A stretch of 9,382 bases of DNA, taken from the NCBI GenBank assembly GCA_937928175.1, contig CALFVP010000105.1:1-9382 (forward strand), given 5' to 3'. The notes beneath the pieces are model-generated. The model saw only the letters and a program-made list of their open reading frames with translations, had not been told where the DNA came from and searched no databases. The position numbers and the translations under genes are program-made. Shown one piece after another: positions 1 to 7,027 of this stretch. This DNA comes from an uncultured bacterium (GTDB lineage Bacteria; Spirochaetota; Brevinematia; DTOW01). Each line of letters begins with the position of its first letter. The stretch's first letter is position 1.

Positions 1-2
1 GA

Positions 3-1412
3 AGGGCTGAAGAAGTTGGAGGTAAAAAGAAGGATTGGTATCGTAAGTATGCTGTTAGGTATGTTTACAATAATGTTCCTGAAAGAGCAGTAAGCAAGAT
101 TGAAAATGCTTTTAAAACGTGGCCGTATGATTATGATCTTAGTTTAGTTTATATTGATGCTTTAACTAAACTTCCCGAACCTGACTTTGGAAAAGCTTTA
201 AAGTATTCTGAAGAGTTTAGAAGAAAGGAAGATAACAGTTTTAGAGGAATTGACTTGAATGCTCAAGTTTACGTTAAAATGGGAGATTACTATAAGTCTA
301 AAGATTATTACAAAAATGCTGAAATACTTTACATTAAATACCTTAAATCGAAAGATAATAAGCATATTCCTTCACTGTTTAGACTTATATCTGTTTATAT
401 AAAACTCGATGAGAAGGATAAGATTTATGAACTTTACGATTATATAAAAAAACTTGATGAGAAAGCTGTTTCAGAAGTTGTTGGTATTGAAATGGCTAGA
501 TACTTTATAGACAATAAGGATCTTGCAATGGCTAAAAAAGTTTTATTTGAATTGTCAACTATAAAACCTAAAGATCCGGATTTTTACTACGAGTTTGCTA
601 GATATCTTTTCTATAATGAAAATTATGGAGAGGCTACCAAAAACCTAAAGATAGCTTTGTATTTAAACCCAAAACATTCAAAATCTTATATACTTATGGG
701 GGATATTGATTACATTTTGAAGAATAAGCAATCCGCAATTTCCAATTATAAAAAATCTTTAGAAATAGATCCTTCTCAAGGTATTTCTTATATTAGGTTA
801 GGTGATATTTTTTATGAAGATAAGCAGTACAATACCGCTTTAGGATACTATTTGGAGGGGTTAAAATTAGTAAAACAAGAAGATAACAGTTATTTTTCAA
901 GAGTTAATTACAATATAGCTAAGATATATTACATAAACGGTGCTTTGAATGAATCTTTGAGGTATCTTTCACGTTCCTACGTTTTAGACCCTCAAAATCC
1001 TCTTCTTTCTCATTTTATTGCTAACATATACTTAGAGCAAGGAAAACCTGATATTGCACTCGTTCAGTACAGTAAGTCTATAGAAGGTTACCAGAAAATG
1101 ATACAGAAAATTAAAGTTATTGACAGTAAAATTGTAAGACATAGAGAAATTGTTTCTTTTCTTATTAGGAGTTACAATAACCAAGGAGTTGCGTATATGT
1201 TTCTTAAAGGACAGGATAACGTCAAGAATGCAATGTTAAGCTGGTGGGAAGCAAAAAACTATGCAGAGAAAATAAATGCAGTTTATCCTGAGGCAGAGTA
1301 CAATGTTAAACTAGTTTTGCACCCAACTATGAATAAGTACAAAAACTTTGCTGTGGATAAAGAAATACCTGATACCATTCCTAAATACTTTTATGCATAC
1401 CTCAAAGACTAA
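3..1412 (+). CDS. TPR-repeat protein, 5'-truncated by the window edge
   Basis: The frame is open without a stop from base 3 to the TAA at 1410-1412, giving 469 visible residues. The TTG at 255 is therefore only an internal leucine codon: it has no Shine-Dalgarno site before it, and good coding sequence (including RAVSKIENAFKTWPYDYDLS) precedes it. Several tetratricopeptide repeats can be seen, at about visible residues 86-118, 191-224, 225-258, 259-292, 299-332 and 333-366. They carry the usual G/A-Y-A-DP spacing, for example YILMGDIDYILKNKQSAISN and YIRLGDIFYEDKQYNTALGY. TPR arrays form helical scaffolds for protein-protein contacts; no enzymatic domain is visible. The final 100 residues (NNQGVAYMFL, then an Ala/Trp/Glu-rich helix) form a separate non-canonical cap. 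The true N-terminus, and any signal peptide, lie outside the window, so cell location is unknown. The 3' end overlaps the convergent Mut7-C gene by 11 bases, and no terminator is apparent. Confidence 0.9.
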   Translation, partial: RAEEVGGKKKDWYRKYAVRYVYNNVPERAVSKIENAFKTWPYDYDLSLVYIDALTKLPEPDFGKALKYSEEFRRKEDNSFRGIDLNAQVYVKMGDYYKSKDYYKNAEILYIKYLKSKDNKHIPSLFRLISVYIKLDEKDKIYELYDYIKKLDEKAVSEVVGIEMARYFIDNKDLAMAKKVLFELSTIKPKDPDFYYEFARYLFYNENYGEATKNLKIALYLNPKHSKSYILMGDIDYILKNKQSAISNYKKSLEIDPSQGISYIRLGDIFYEDKQYNTALGYYLEGLKLVKQEDNSYFSRVNYNIAKIYYINGALNESLRYLSRSYVLDPQNPLLSHFIANIYLEQGKPDIALVQYSKSIEGYQKMIQKIKVIDSKIVRHREIVSFLIRSYNNQGVAYMFLKGQDNVKNAMLSWWEAKNYAEKINAVYPEAEYNVKLVLHPTMNKYKNFAVDKEIPDTIPKYFYAYLKD

Positions 1413-1887
1413 TATCCTCTACTTTTTTTAGTATTTTCTGTATAATTATATCCATTCTTTGGGTATGAGTTGAAAACCAAAATATTTTATTACATTTTGG
1501 ACATTTGTAAAATTCGTCAAAGTATTTGTACGTTTCTTCAGGAATTAAGTTTCTTACGCTTTCTTTGTTTTTTATCTTTACAAGTTTGGAATTACAGTCT
1601 AGACATCTGCTGAAAGGAGAAATTTTGTCTTTTATGTTAAGTTTACTTAGTACTTCCGCTGTTTGTTCTTTTTTATCGTCTGAAGAAATTAAAATTATTC
1701 TATCTCCGTACTTTTTGTTCTCTCTTTTTAATATTCTGTCTTTGGTAAGAAGTATTGTTTTTTCATCCTCATCTAGAAATTTTATAAGTTCTTTATCATC
1801 GATAGAGTTTGAGTATTCGGTTGAAAATCCTAGCATTCTTAAGTATCTTGCTAAACCTCCTAGCATAGAATCTGCTATAAACTTCAT
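1402..1887 (-). CDS. Mut7-C RNase domain protein with zinc ribbon
   Basis: This 161-aa protein matches the Mut7-C (PIN-like RNase) family along its whole length. The N-terminus MKFIADSMLGGLARYLRMLG is the family signature, with Asp6 as a likely metal ligand. More acidic positions follow at Asp30/Asp31 and in LLTKDRIL (Asp50), as in PIN-like folds. The C-terminal half holds a zinc ribbon: CLDC (Cys95, Cys98) and CPKC (Cys129, Cys132), followed by IFWFSTHTQRM, the usual end of the family. The fold predicts a metal-dependent ribonuclease, but few bacterial members have a known substrate. The ATG (1885-1887) overlaps the TGA of the upstream gene as ATGA and has no clear Shine-Dalgarno site of its own, so translation is probably coupled. 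It is the last gene of the minus-strand group. Family assignment is firm; biological role is unknown. Confidence 0.9.
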   Translation of the reverse strand: MKFIADSMLGGLARYLRMLGFSTEYSNSIDDKELIKFLDEDEKTILLTKDRILKRENKKYGDRIILISSDDKKEQTAEVLSKLNIKDKISPFSRCLDCNSKLVKIKNKESVRNLIPEETYKYFDEFYKCPKCNKIFWFSTHTQRMDIIIQKILKKVEDISL

Positions 1888-2303
1888 ACTTTTAGAGATA
1901 TTAGTATTCCTTTTAGTTCTTTGATTATACTTTTAATTTTGGGTTTTGAGATTTCTGAGTGTATGATTTCGTCTAGCATTGTTTTAAGTTTTTGGTCTTT
2001 TATGATTGCTATTTTTAAAACTTTATCTTTGTTTTTTCCAGAAATTTTTTCTACAATTTCTACGGTTTTTATTGCTTTTTCTATGATGTTTTTTATTATT
2101 TTTTTGTAGTGTTCTATTTGTTCGTCTTTGAATTCTCCTTCTGTATCTTTTTCTAATTTGGATAACTCTTGAATTAACTCATCAATATCTTTAACTTCGT
2201 TAATCTTATTTTCTAAGATGTTAAAGAAGCTAGGTGCTTTTTTATTGGATGTAGTAGTTGAATAGGTAGGGGAAATCCCCTTAGTTAGTTTGTATACTTT
2301 CAT
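1884..2303 (-). CDS. YaaR/DUF327-like protein (tentative)
   Basis: The protein has 139 aa. After a polar, Ser/Thr-rich N-terminus (about residues 1-25) it is almost wholly helical and charged. The pattern resembles the YaaR (DUF327) family: an FFNIL-type first helix; then HYKKIIKNIIEKAIKTVEIV (about 65-84), matching the family's YK-x-x-I/V-K-x-F core; a central LKIAIIKDQKLKTMLDEI segment; and a C-terminal IIKELKGILISL helix like the family's closing I-x-G-L-L-x-D-L. The usual final Asp is absent. DUF327 has no established molecular function. No signal peptide or membrane helix is seen, so it should be cytoplasmic. Its ATG lies 12 bases after the stop of the acidic gene; a good Shine-Dalgarno site is lacking, with only A-rich sequence before the start. 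Its TGA overlaps the Mut7-C start (ATGA). The assignment rests on remembered pattern, not a profile search. Confidence 0.6.
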   Translation of the reverse strand: MKVYKLTKGISPTYSTTTSNKKAPSFFNILENKINEVKDIDELIQELSKLEKDTEGEFKDEQIEHYKKIIKNIIEKAIKTVEIVEKISGKNKDKVLKIAIIKDQKLKTMLDEIIHSEISKPKIKSIIKELKGILISLKV

Positions 2304-2315
2304 CTTTTTAAGTCT

Positions 2316-2525
2316 TTATTCCTCTTCCTCATCCTCATATTCTTCTTCATCTTCAAATTCTTCTTCATCCTCAAACTCTTCAAACTCTTCATCTTCGAAT
2401 ATATCATCATCTTCAAATTCATCATCTTCGATGTCTTCAAATTCGTCATCGAAATCTTCTTCGTCAAGATCTTCATCAAATTCTTCTTCGTCACCCATTA
2501 GATGTATCTTTAAAATTTCATCCAT
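2316..2525 (-). CDS. Small, extremely acidic protein of unknown function
   Basis: The product is 69 aa. Residues 1-11 are ordinary (MDEILKIHLMG). Of residues 12-69, 46 are Asp or Glu and the other 12 are all hydrophobic or aromatic (mostly Phe, with Ile, Leu and one Tyr), spaced about every 3-6 residues. One Lys and one His are the only potentially basic residues. The ATG at 2525 follows a strong AAGGAGG site with a 7-base spacer, so the minus frame is real. The Ser-rich plus-strand frame and the Met/Lys-rich minus frame across the same bases are by-products of its GAA/GAT codon runs. No family is recognised. Comparable acidic low-complexity segments occur in RNA polymerase delta tails, histone/HU chaperones and DNA mimics; none can be claimed here. 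The gene sits 63 bases after pabB-pabC and 12 bases before the YaaR-like gene. Confidence 0.8.
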   Translation of the reverse strand: MDEILKIHLMGDEEEFDEDLDEEDFDDEFEDIEDDEFEDDDIFEDEEFEEFEDEEEFEDEEEYEDEEEE

Positions 2526-2532
2526 AAAACAT

Positions 2533-2539
2533 CCTCCTT
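2533..2539 (-). promoter_or_regulatory. Strong Shine-Dalgarno site of the acidic gene
   Basis: On the minus strand this reads AAGGAGG, a full match to the anti-Shine-Dalgarno core, 7 bases before the ATG at 2525. It fixes both strand and start of the acidic gene. The first four bases also form the 3' end of a hairpin stem (2536-2556). Confidence 0.85.
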
Positions 2540-2556
2540 ACAAAAAGATTGTAAGG
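2536..2556 (-). promoter_or_regulatory. Hairpin overlapping the acidic gene's ribosome binding site
   Basis: The minus-strand RNA would read CCUUACAA, loop UCUUU, UUGUAAGG: a perfect 8-bp stem with a 5-base loop. The closing AAGG is the first half of the AAGGAGG Shine-Dalgarno site, so folding would hide four of its seven bases. It is not an intrinsic terminator, because no U-run follows. It could reduce translation of the small acidic protein relative to upstream pabB-pabC, respond to temperature, or be a binding site for a regulator. Those roles are inference; the inverted repeat is seen directly. Confidence 0.55.
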
Positions 2557-2588
2557 AATGAAAAATGATTTTTCAACAATTTATCAAG

Positions 2589-4328
2589 TTAAATACATAG
2601 TTTTACTCTTTTTATTCCTCCAACAGAGTTACACAGAAATAAAGCTTTGCTTTTCTTTAAGTCTTCAATTGTTACCTTTTCTTCTTTTATGTTATATTTT
2701 TTTGCCAAGTATTCTAGCATTGTTCCTCTTAGTACTCCTGAAGTTCTTTTAGGTGTTACTAGTCTCTTGTCTTTAAGTATTATTATATTGTGAATTGTGC
2801 CTTCGGTTACGTTCCCTTTTTCGTTTAAGAATATAAAATCAATTATTTTTTCTTCTTTTAGTTTTTTTGCGTAAGCGTTGAATAAATCTCTATTCGTAGT
2901 TTTGTGATATAAAAATACGTTTTTACTGTTTACTCTATCTTTGGCTATTTTTATTAACCCAGATTTAGGTTGATAGGTAAATTCGGTTGTTTCTATTTTT
3001 GTATTTCCATGTTTATCGAGTAGTAACCTTATCTTAAGTTTGCCATTAAGTTTCATTGTTCGTTTTAAATCTTCTATTATTTTTTCTTTGTTGTACTTAA
3101 AGGAAAAATATTTGGCGGATTTTATTAATCTTTTTATGTGATTTTTCAGTAAGTATATTTTGTTGTTTTTTAGTAGCATAGTTTCTATTAATTGAAATTC
3201 GTTGTAAGGTTTTTGTATTAGGAAGTTTGATTTTAGAATACATTCTTTGTATTCTCTTTTTGGATCTGAATACCATGTTATTCCGCTGCCTATTCCCATT
3301 TCACCTACATTGTTTTGTATTGATATAGTTCTTATTGCTACATTGAATTCTGATGTTCCGTTTGGTAGTATGTAACCTATCGTTCCTGTGTATATTCCTC
3401 TTGGAGTATTTTCTAATTCGCTTATTATTTCCATTGTTTTTTTCTTAGGTGCTCCGGTTATAGATCCACTAGGGAAAATTCCTTTTATTATTTCGCTAAA
3501 TTTTTTATCTTTCTCTATTTCTCCAACTATAGTCGATGTCATTTGAAATAATGTTTGGTATTTTTCTATCTCGAATATTTTTTCTACTTTTACGCTACCA
3601 AATTTTGATATTTTACCTAGGTCGTTTCTTAGAAGATCAACTATCATTAGGTTTTCAGCTCTGTCTTTTTCACTTTCAAATAACTTTCGAAGTAACTTTT
3701 TATCTTCTTCCAAAAACCTACCTCTTTTAATGGTTCCTTTCATAGGTTTTGTTATTATTTTATTTTTCGATGTTCTAAAGAATAATTCTGGAGATAAAGA
3801 TAGTATATAAGTATTGTTATACTTTACAAATCTGGTGTATTCTGTACGTTGTTTTTCTCTTAGCTCTAGAAAAAGAGATATAGGATCTCCTTCAAATTCA
3901 AAAAAGAGCTTAAAAGTGAAGTTTGTTTGATACGTGTACCCATCTTTAATGTATTCTTTTATTTTTTCTATCTTATATAAGTATTCTTCAAGTGATATTG
4001 ATGATCTTATGTTAGATATTGAGAATTTGTTTTTTGTTTTTTGAGGTATTTCTGTTATTCTAGGCTTTGTAAAAGCTCCAAACCATAAAAGTGGTATGTT
4101 GCTATGTTTATTTCTGGAAGGTAGATTTACTATATCGTATCCTGCTTCGTAAGATATAAAACCTGCTAGGTAGAAATTTTCTTTTATAACTTTATCGATT
4201 TCTTTTAAACCTTCTAGTACTTTACCTTTTTCTTTTACTTCTATTTCAATTATGGGGTTTTCAAAGATAACAAAGTGATTTCCTTTATCAATTATAAGGA
4301 AGTTTTTATTGTTCGTTATCTTGAGCAT
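2589..4328 (-). CDS. pabB: Aminodeoxychorismate synthase component I fused to aminodeoxychorismate lyase (PabB-PabC)
   Basis: This 579-aa cytoplasmic bifunctional enzyme should turn chorismate plus ammonia (normally supplied from glutamine by PabA) into 4-amino-4-deoxychorismate, then into p-aminobenzoate and pyruvate, for folate synthesis. Residues 1 to about 370 are the chorismate-binding domain, with SPELFF (179-184), PMKGT (195-199), RNDLG (234-238), FPSGSITGAPK (285-295) and GIGSGITWYSDP (345-356). Lys197 in PMKGT marks PabB; anthranilate synthase TrpE has Ala there. Residues of about 375-579 are a class IV aminotransferase-fold PabC domain: LYHKTTNR carries the PLP lysine Lys476, and TEGTIHNI (508-515) the conserved Glu509 region. 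Both halves look catalytically complete. No pabA or other folate gene is in the window. The ATG at 4328 has only a weak Shine-Dalgarno site. It is the first gene of the minus-strand group and divergent from glgP; no convincing minus-strand promoter was found. Confidence 0.95.
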   Translation of the reverse strand: MLKITNNKNFLIIDKGNHFVIFENPIIEIEVKEKGKVLEGLKEIDKVIKENFYLAGFISYEAGYDIVNLPSRNKHSNIPLLWFGAFTKPRITEIPQKTKNKFSISNIRSSISLEEYLYKIEKIKEYIKDGYTYQTNFTFKLFFEFEGDPISLFLELREKQRTEYTRFVKYNNTYILSLSPELFFRTSKNKIITKPMKGTIKRGRFLEEDKKLLRKLFESEKDRAENLMIVDLLRNDLGKISKFGSVKVEKIFEIEKYQTLFQMTSTIVGEIEKDKKFSEIIKGIFPSGSITGAPKKKTMEIISELENTPRGIYTGTIGYILPNGTSEFNVAIRTISIQNNVGEMGIGSGITWYSDPKREYKECILKSNFLIQKPYNEFQLIETMLLKNNKIYLLKNHIKRLIKSAKYFSFKYNKEKIIEDLKRTMKLNGKLKIRLLLDKHGNTKIETTEFTYQPKSGLIKIAKDRVNSKNVFLYHKTTNRDLFNAYAKKLKEEKIIDFIFLNEKGNVTEGTIHNIIILKDKRLVTPKRTSGVLRGTMLEYLAKKYNIKEEKVTIEDLKKSKALFLCNSVGGIKRVKLCI

Positions 4329-4408
4329 TTAAAAAATCTTGAAGATGTTTTTGTTCCTTTTTCAATTATTCTAGGTATATTTTGGTATTGATTTTTATAT
4401 GAGTAGAA

Positions 4409-4426
4409 CCAATTTTTTGATATTGG
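4409..4426. repeat. Short inverted repeat over the putative glgP -35 element
   Basis: CCAAT (4409-4413) and ATTGG (4422-4426) form 5-bp arms around an 8-base spacer. The repeat covers the proposed -35 hexamer of glgP and lies between the divergent pabB-pabC and glgP genes. It could be an operator, but arms this short occur by chance in A+T-rich DNA. Confidence 0.25.
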
Positions 4427-4446
4427 GTAGTTTTTCCTTTTAAAAT
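4417..4446 (+). promoter_or_regulatory. Putative sigma-70-type promoter of glgP
   Basis: TTGATA (4417-4422), an 18-base spacer and TAAAAT (4441-4446) each match the consensus hexamers at five of six positions. Transcription would begin near 4453, giving a leader of roughly 20 bases before the ATG at 4472. A+T richness makes chance matches common, so this is moderate support only. Confidence 0.45.
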
Positions 4447-4459
4447 AGTAAAGTATTTT

Positions 4460-4464
4460 GGAGG
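4460..4464 (+). promoter_or_regulatory. Shine-Dalgarno site of glgP
   Basis: GGAGG lies 7 bases before the ATG at 4472 and supports that start for glycogen phosphorylase. Confidence 0.8.
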
Positions 4465-4471
4465 TTTTTGT

Positions 4472-7003
4472 ATGGCTGATGGTAAGTTAAGTAAGCTTCT
4501 TAGGGATCCTAGTACTAAGAAAATGCTAAAGGAGTGCGAAGGGACAAATGACCCTAAGTTTATAAAGATTTCTTTTGCAAAACATTTGAAGTATTCAATG
4601 ATAAAAGACGAGTATTCTGCAACTGATCTAGATAAACTTTTTAGTCTTGCTTTGGTAGTGAGAGATAAACTTGTTGAAAAGTGGATAAGGACTCAACAGA
4701 GGTATTATGAGACTCCGGATGTGAAGAGGGTTTATTATTTATCTTTAGAGTTTCTAATAGGTAGAATGCTTATTAATAATATGATAAATTTGAGAATAGA
4801 CCAAAGTGTAAGAAAAGCGATGGAAGAGATAGGTATAGATGTAGATAAGCTTGCAGAGCTTGAAGAGGACCCTGGTTTAGGTAACGGTGGTTTGGGAAGA
4901 CTTGCTTCGTGTTTTCTTGATTCGTTAGCTACCCTTGAATATCCTGCTTACGGTTATGGTATAAGGTATGAATTTGGTATATTTAAACAGGTTTTTCAGA
5001 ATGGGTACCAAGTTGAGAAACCTGAGGAATGGCTTAAATTTGGTAATCCTTGGGAAATAGAAAGGCCTGAGTATACTGTTTCTGTTAAATTCTACGGCAG
5101 GGTTCATTCCTACGTAAAGAACGGTGAACTAAAGTTTGAATGGGTTGATACAAATGATGTATTGGCTGTTCCTTACGATACTCCTATAGTAGGGTATGAT
5201 ACTAATACAGTTAATACTTTGAGGTTATGGTCCGCTAGAGCTTCTGAAGAATTTGATTTGCAGATTTTTAACCATGGAGATTACATAAAAGCTGTTGAAA
5301 GTAAGAATTTATCAGAAGTTATTTCGAAGGTTTTATATCCAAATGATAATATTTATGAAGGTAAAGAGTTAAGGTTAAAACAAGAGTACTTTTTTGTTTC
5401 TGCTTCTTTACAAGATATAATAAGGAGATTTAAAAAACAGTTTGGAAATAATTTTGATATTTTCCCTGAGAAAGTTGCTATACAGCTTAATGACACTCAT
5501 CCGTCTTTAGCAATTCCTGAACTTATGAGAATACTTGTTGACATTGAAGAATTACCATGGAATAAAGCATGGGATATAGTTGTAAATACTTTTGGTTATA
5601 CTAACCATACAGTTATGCCTGAAGCACTTGAAAAATGGGAAGTTACGTTGATTGAAAGGTTGTTCCCAAGACATCTACAGATAATTAATGAAATAAATAG
5701 AAGGTTTTTGAATGAGGTATCTTTAAGGTTTAATGATATTAATAAAATAAGGAATGTATCTATATTTGAGGAAGGACCATCAAAGATGGTTAGAATGGCA
5801 AACTTGTGTGTTGTAGGTTCACATTCTGTCAATGGTGTTTCAAAACTACATACAAATATTCTAAAAAATAGTGTTATGAAAGACTTTTATGAAATTTTCC
5901 CGGAAAGGTTTAATAACAAAACTAATGGTGTTACTCAAAGAAGGTGGCTTTTATTGGCTAATCCTGAGCTTGCTAGACTTATCACAGATACTATTGGTGA
6001 TAAGTGGGTTAAAGATTTGTACGAACTGAAAAAACTTGAGAAGTATGCTGATGATAAATCATTTCTTGATGAATTTGATAAAGTTAAAAGGCATAACAAG
6101 GAAAGGTTAGCTAAATATTTGAAAGATGTTTGTAACGTTAAATTGGATCCTGAAAGTATATTTGATGTACAAGTTAAGAGGTTACATGAGTATAAGAGGC
6201 AGCTTCTCAACGCAATGCATATAATATATCTGTACAATAAGATTAAAGATGATCCTAACTTTGATATATATCCTAGAACATTTATTTTTGGTGCTAAAGC
6301 TGCTCCTGGTTATTATATGGCAAAACTTATAATAAAGCTTATAAATAGCATATCGGAAACTATAAATAAAGACAAGACTGTTAGTAGTAAGATAAAAGTT
6401 ATATTTGTTCCTAACTATAATGTTTCACTTGCTGAGAAGATAATTCCTTCAGCAAACGTTAGTGAACAAATATCAACAGCAGGTAAAGAAGCATCAGGTA
6501 CGGGTAATATGAAGTTTGCTATAAATGGTGCTATAACCATTGGTACTCTTGACGGTGCTAACGTTGAGATTATGGAAGAAGTTGGAGAAGATAATATCTT
6601 TATTTTTGGTCTTAGGGCTGAGGAGGTTGCAGAACTAAGAATGAGTGGAAAATATAATCCTTACGAGATTTACAACTCTGATCCTGATATAAAAAGAATA
6701 CTTGATATGGTAAATAGTAGTTATTTTGCACCTAGGGAGCAAGGTATATTCGAACCTATATATAATTCTCTTCTTTTTGGTAGAGGTGGTTCTTCTCCTG
6801 ATGAATATTTCTTGTTGGCTGATTTTAATAGTTATAAAGATACACATTCGAAAATTGATAAACTTTACAGGAATAAGTATGAATGGAACAAGAAAGCACT
6901 TCTAAATACCGCTAGAATGGGCAAATTTTCAAGTGATAGAACAATAAAAGAATACGCCGAAGAGATATGGAAAATAAAACCTGTTAAAGTTAATTTAGAT
7001 TGA
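4472..7003 (+). CDS. glgP: Glycogen (alpha-glucan) phosphorylase
   Basis: This 843-aa GT35-family enzyme removes glucose units from the non-reducing ends of glycogen or maltodextrin with phosphate, giving glucose 1-phosphate. Length and sequence match the vertebrate/E. coli-type branch end to end. Seen directly: RVYYLSLEFLIGRML near the N-terminus; the glycine-rich DPGLGNGGLGRLA loop (133-145); NDTHP (about 340-344); KRLHEYKRQ (Lys569, Arg570, Lys575), which lines the phosphate/PLP site; and EASGTGNMKF with the PLP lysine at Lys681, one position beyond rabbit muscle phosphorylase numbering. No catalytic residue appears lost. The N-terminal 50 residues are not typical of a known allosteric or phosphorylation site. 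GGAGG 7 bases upstream supports the ATG start. No glycogen synthase or branching enzyme gene lies next to it, so it appears to be a single-gene unit ended by the hairpin at 7005-7027. It is cytoplasmic. Confidence 0.98.
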   Translation: MADGKLSKLLRDPSTKKMLKECEGTNDPKFIKISFAKHLKYSMIKDEYSATDLDKLFSLALVVRDKLVEKWIRTQQRYYETPDVKRVYYLSLEFLIGRMLINNMINLRIDQSVRKAMEEIGIDVDKLAELEEDPGLGNGGLGRLASCFLDSLATLEYPAYGYGIRYEFGIFKQVFQNGYQVEKPEEWLKFGNPWEIERPEYTVSVKFYGRVHSYVKNGELKFEWVDTNDVLAVPYDTPIVGYDTNTVNTLRLWSARASEEFDLQIFNHGDYIKAVESKNLSEVISKVLYPNDNIYEGKELRLKQEYFFVSASLQDIIRRFKKQFGNNFDIFPEKVAIQLNDTHPSLAIPELMRILVDIEELPWNKAWDIVVNTFGYTNHTVMPEALEKWEVTLIERLFPRHLQIINEINRRFLNEVSLRFNDINKIRNVSIFEEGPSKMVRMANLCVVGSHSVNGVSKLHTNILKNSVMKDFYEIFPERFNNKTNGVTQRRWLLLANPELARLITDTIGDKWVKDLYELKKLEKYADDKSFLDEFDKVKRHNKERLAKYLKDVCNVKLDPESIFDVQVKRLHEYKRQLLNAMHIIYLYNKIKDDPNFDIYPRTFIFGAKAAPGYYMAKLIIKLINSISETINKDKTVSSKIKVIFVPNYNVSLAEKIIPSANVSEQISTAGKEASGTGNMKFAINGAITIGTLDGANVEIMEEVGEDNIFIFGLRAEEVAELRMSGKYNPYEIYNSDPDIKRILDMVNSSYFAPREQGIFEPIYNSLLFGRGGSSPDEYFLLADFNSYKDTHSKIDKLYRNKYEWNKKALLNTARMGKFSSDRTIKEYAEEIWKIKPVKVNLD

Positions 7004-7004
7004 A

Positions 7005-7027
7005 AAAAGGGGAAAATATCCCCTTTT
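7005..7027. terminator. Bidirectional intrinsic terminator between glgP and the HU-like gene
   Basis: AAAAGGGG (7005-7012), loop AAAATAT, CCCCTTTT (7020-7027) form a perfect 8-bp stem starting one base after the glgP stop. On the minus strand the C-run is followed by six T's, the better terminator, serving the HU-like gene. On the plus strand the T-run is only four long and belongs to the stem. The hairpin overlaps the HU-like stop codon (7026-7028). Confidence 0.8.

Noticed and set aside
255..257. TTG at 255 as the start of the TPR gene
   Set aside because: The frame is open back to base 3 with convincing protein-like sequence, and no Shine-Dalgarno site precedes the TTG. The gene simply enters from outside the window.
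1526..1924. Plus-strand 132-aa hydrophobic frame opposite the Mut7-C gene
   Set aside because: The opposite strand encodes a full-length recognised family member. The hydrophobic product results from reading antisense Lys/Glu-rich codons.
2300..2494. Minus-strand Met/Lys-rich 64-aa frame
   Set aside because: It is the shifted frame of the same repetitive codons, with no ribosome binding site, and lies across the true acidic gene.
2290..2568. Plus-strand 92-aa frame with a very Ser-rich product
   Set aside because: It is the antisense of the GAA/GAT codon runs of the acidic gene. The minus-strand gene has a full AAGGAGG site and fits the operon; the plus frame has no ribosome binding site and runs into the pabB-pabC side.
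2560..2574. GAAAAA-TGA-TTTTTC inverted repeat after pabB-pabC as a terminator
   Set aside because: The stem has a single G-C pair and a three-base loop with no following T-run on the minus strand; it is expected by chance in A+T-rich DNA.
5596..6237. Minus-strand frames of 78 and 100 aa inside glgP
   Set aside because: They lie wholly within a conserved, intact glycogen phosphorylase and lack ribosome binding sites or family resemblance.
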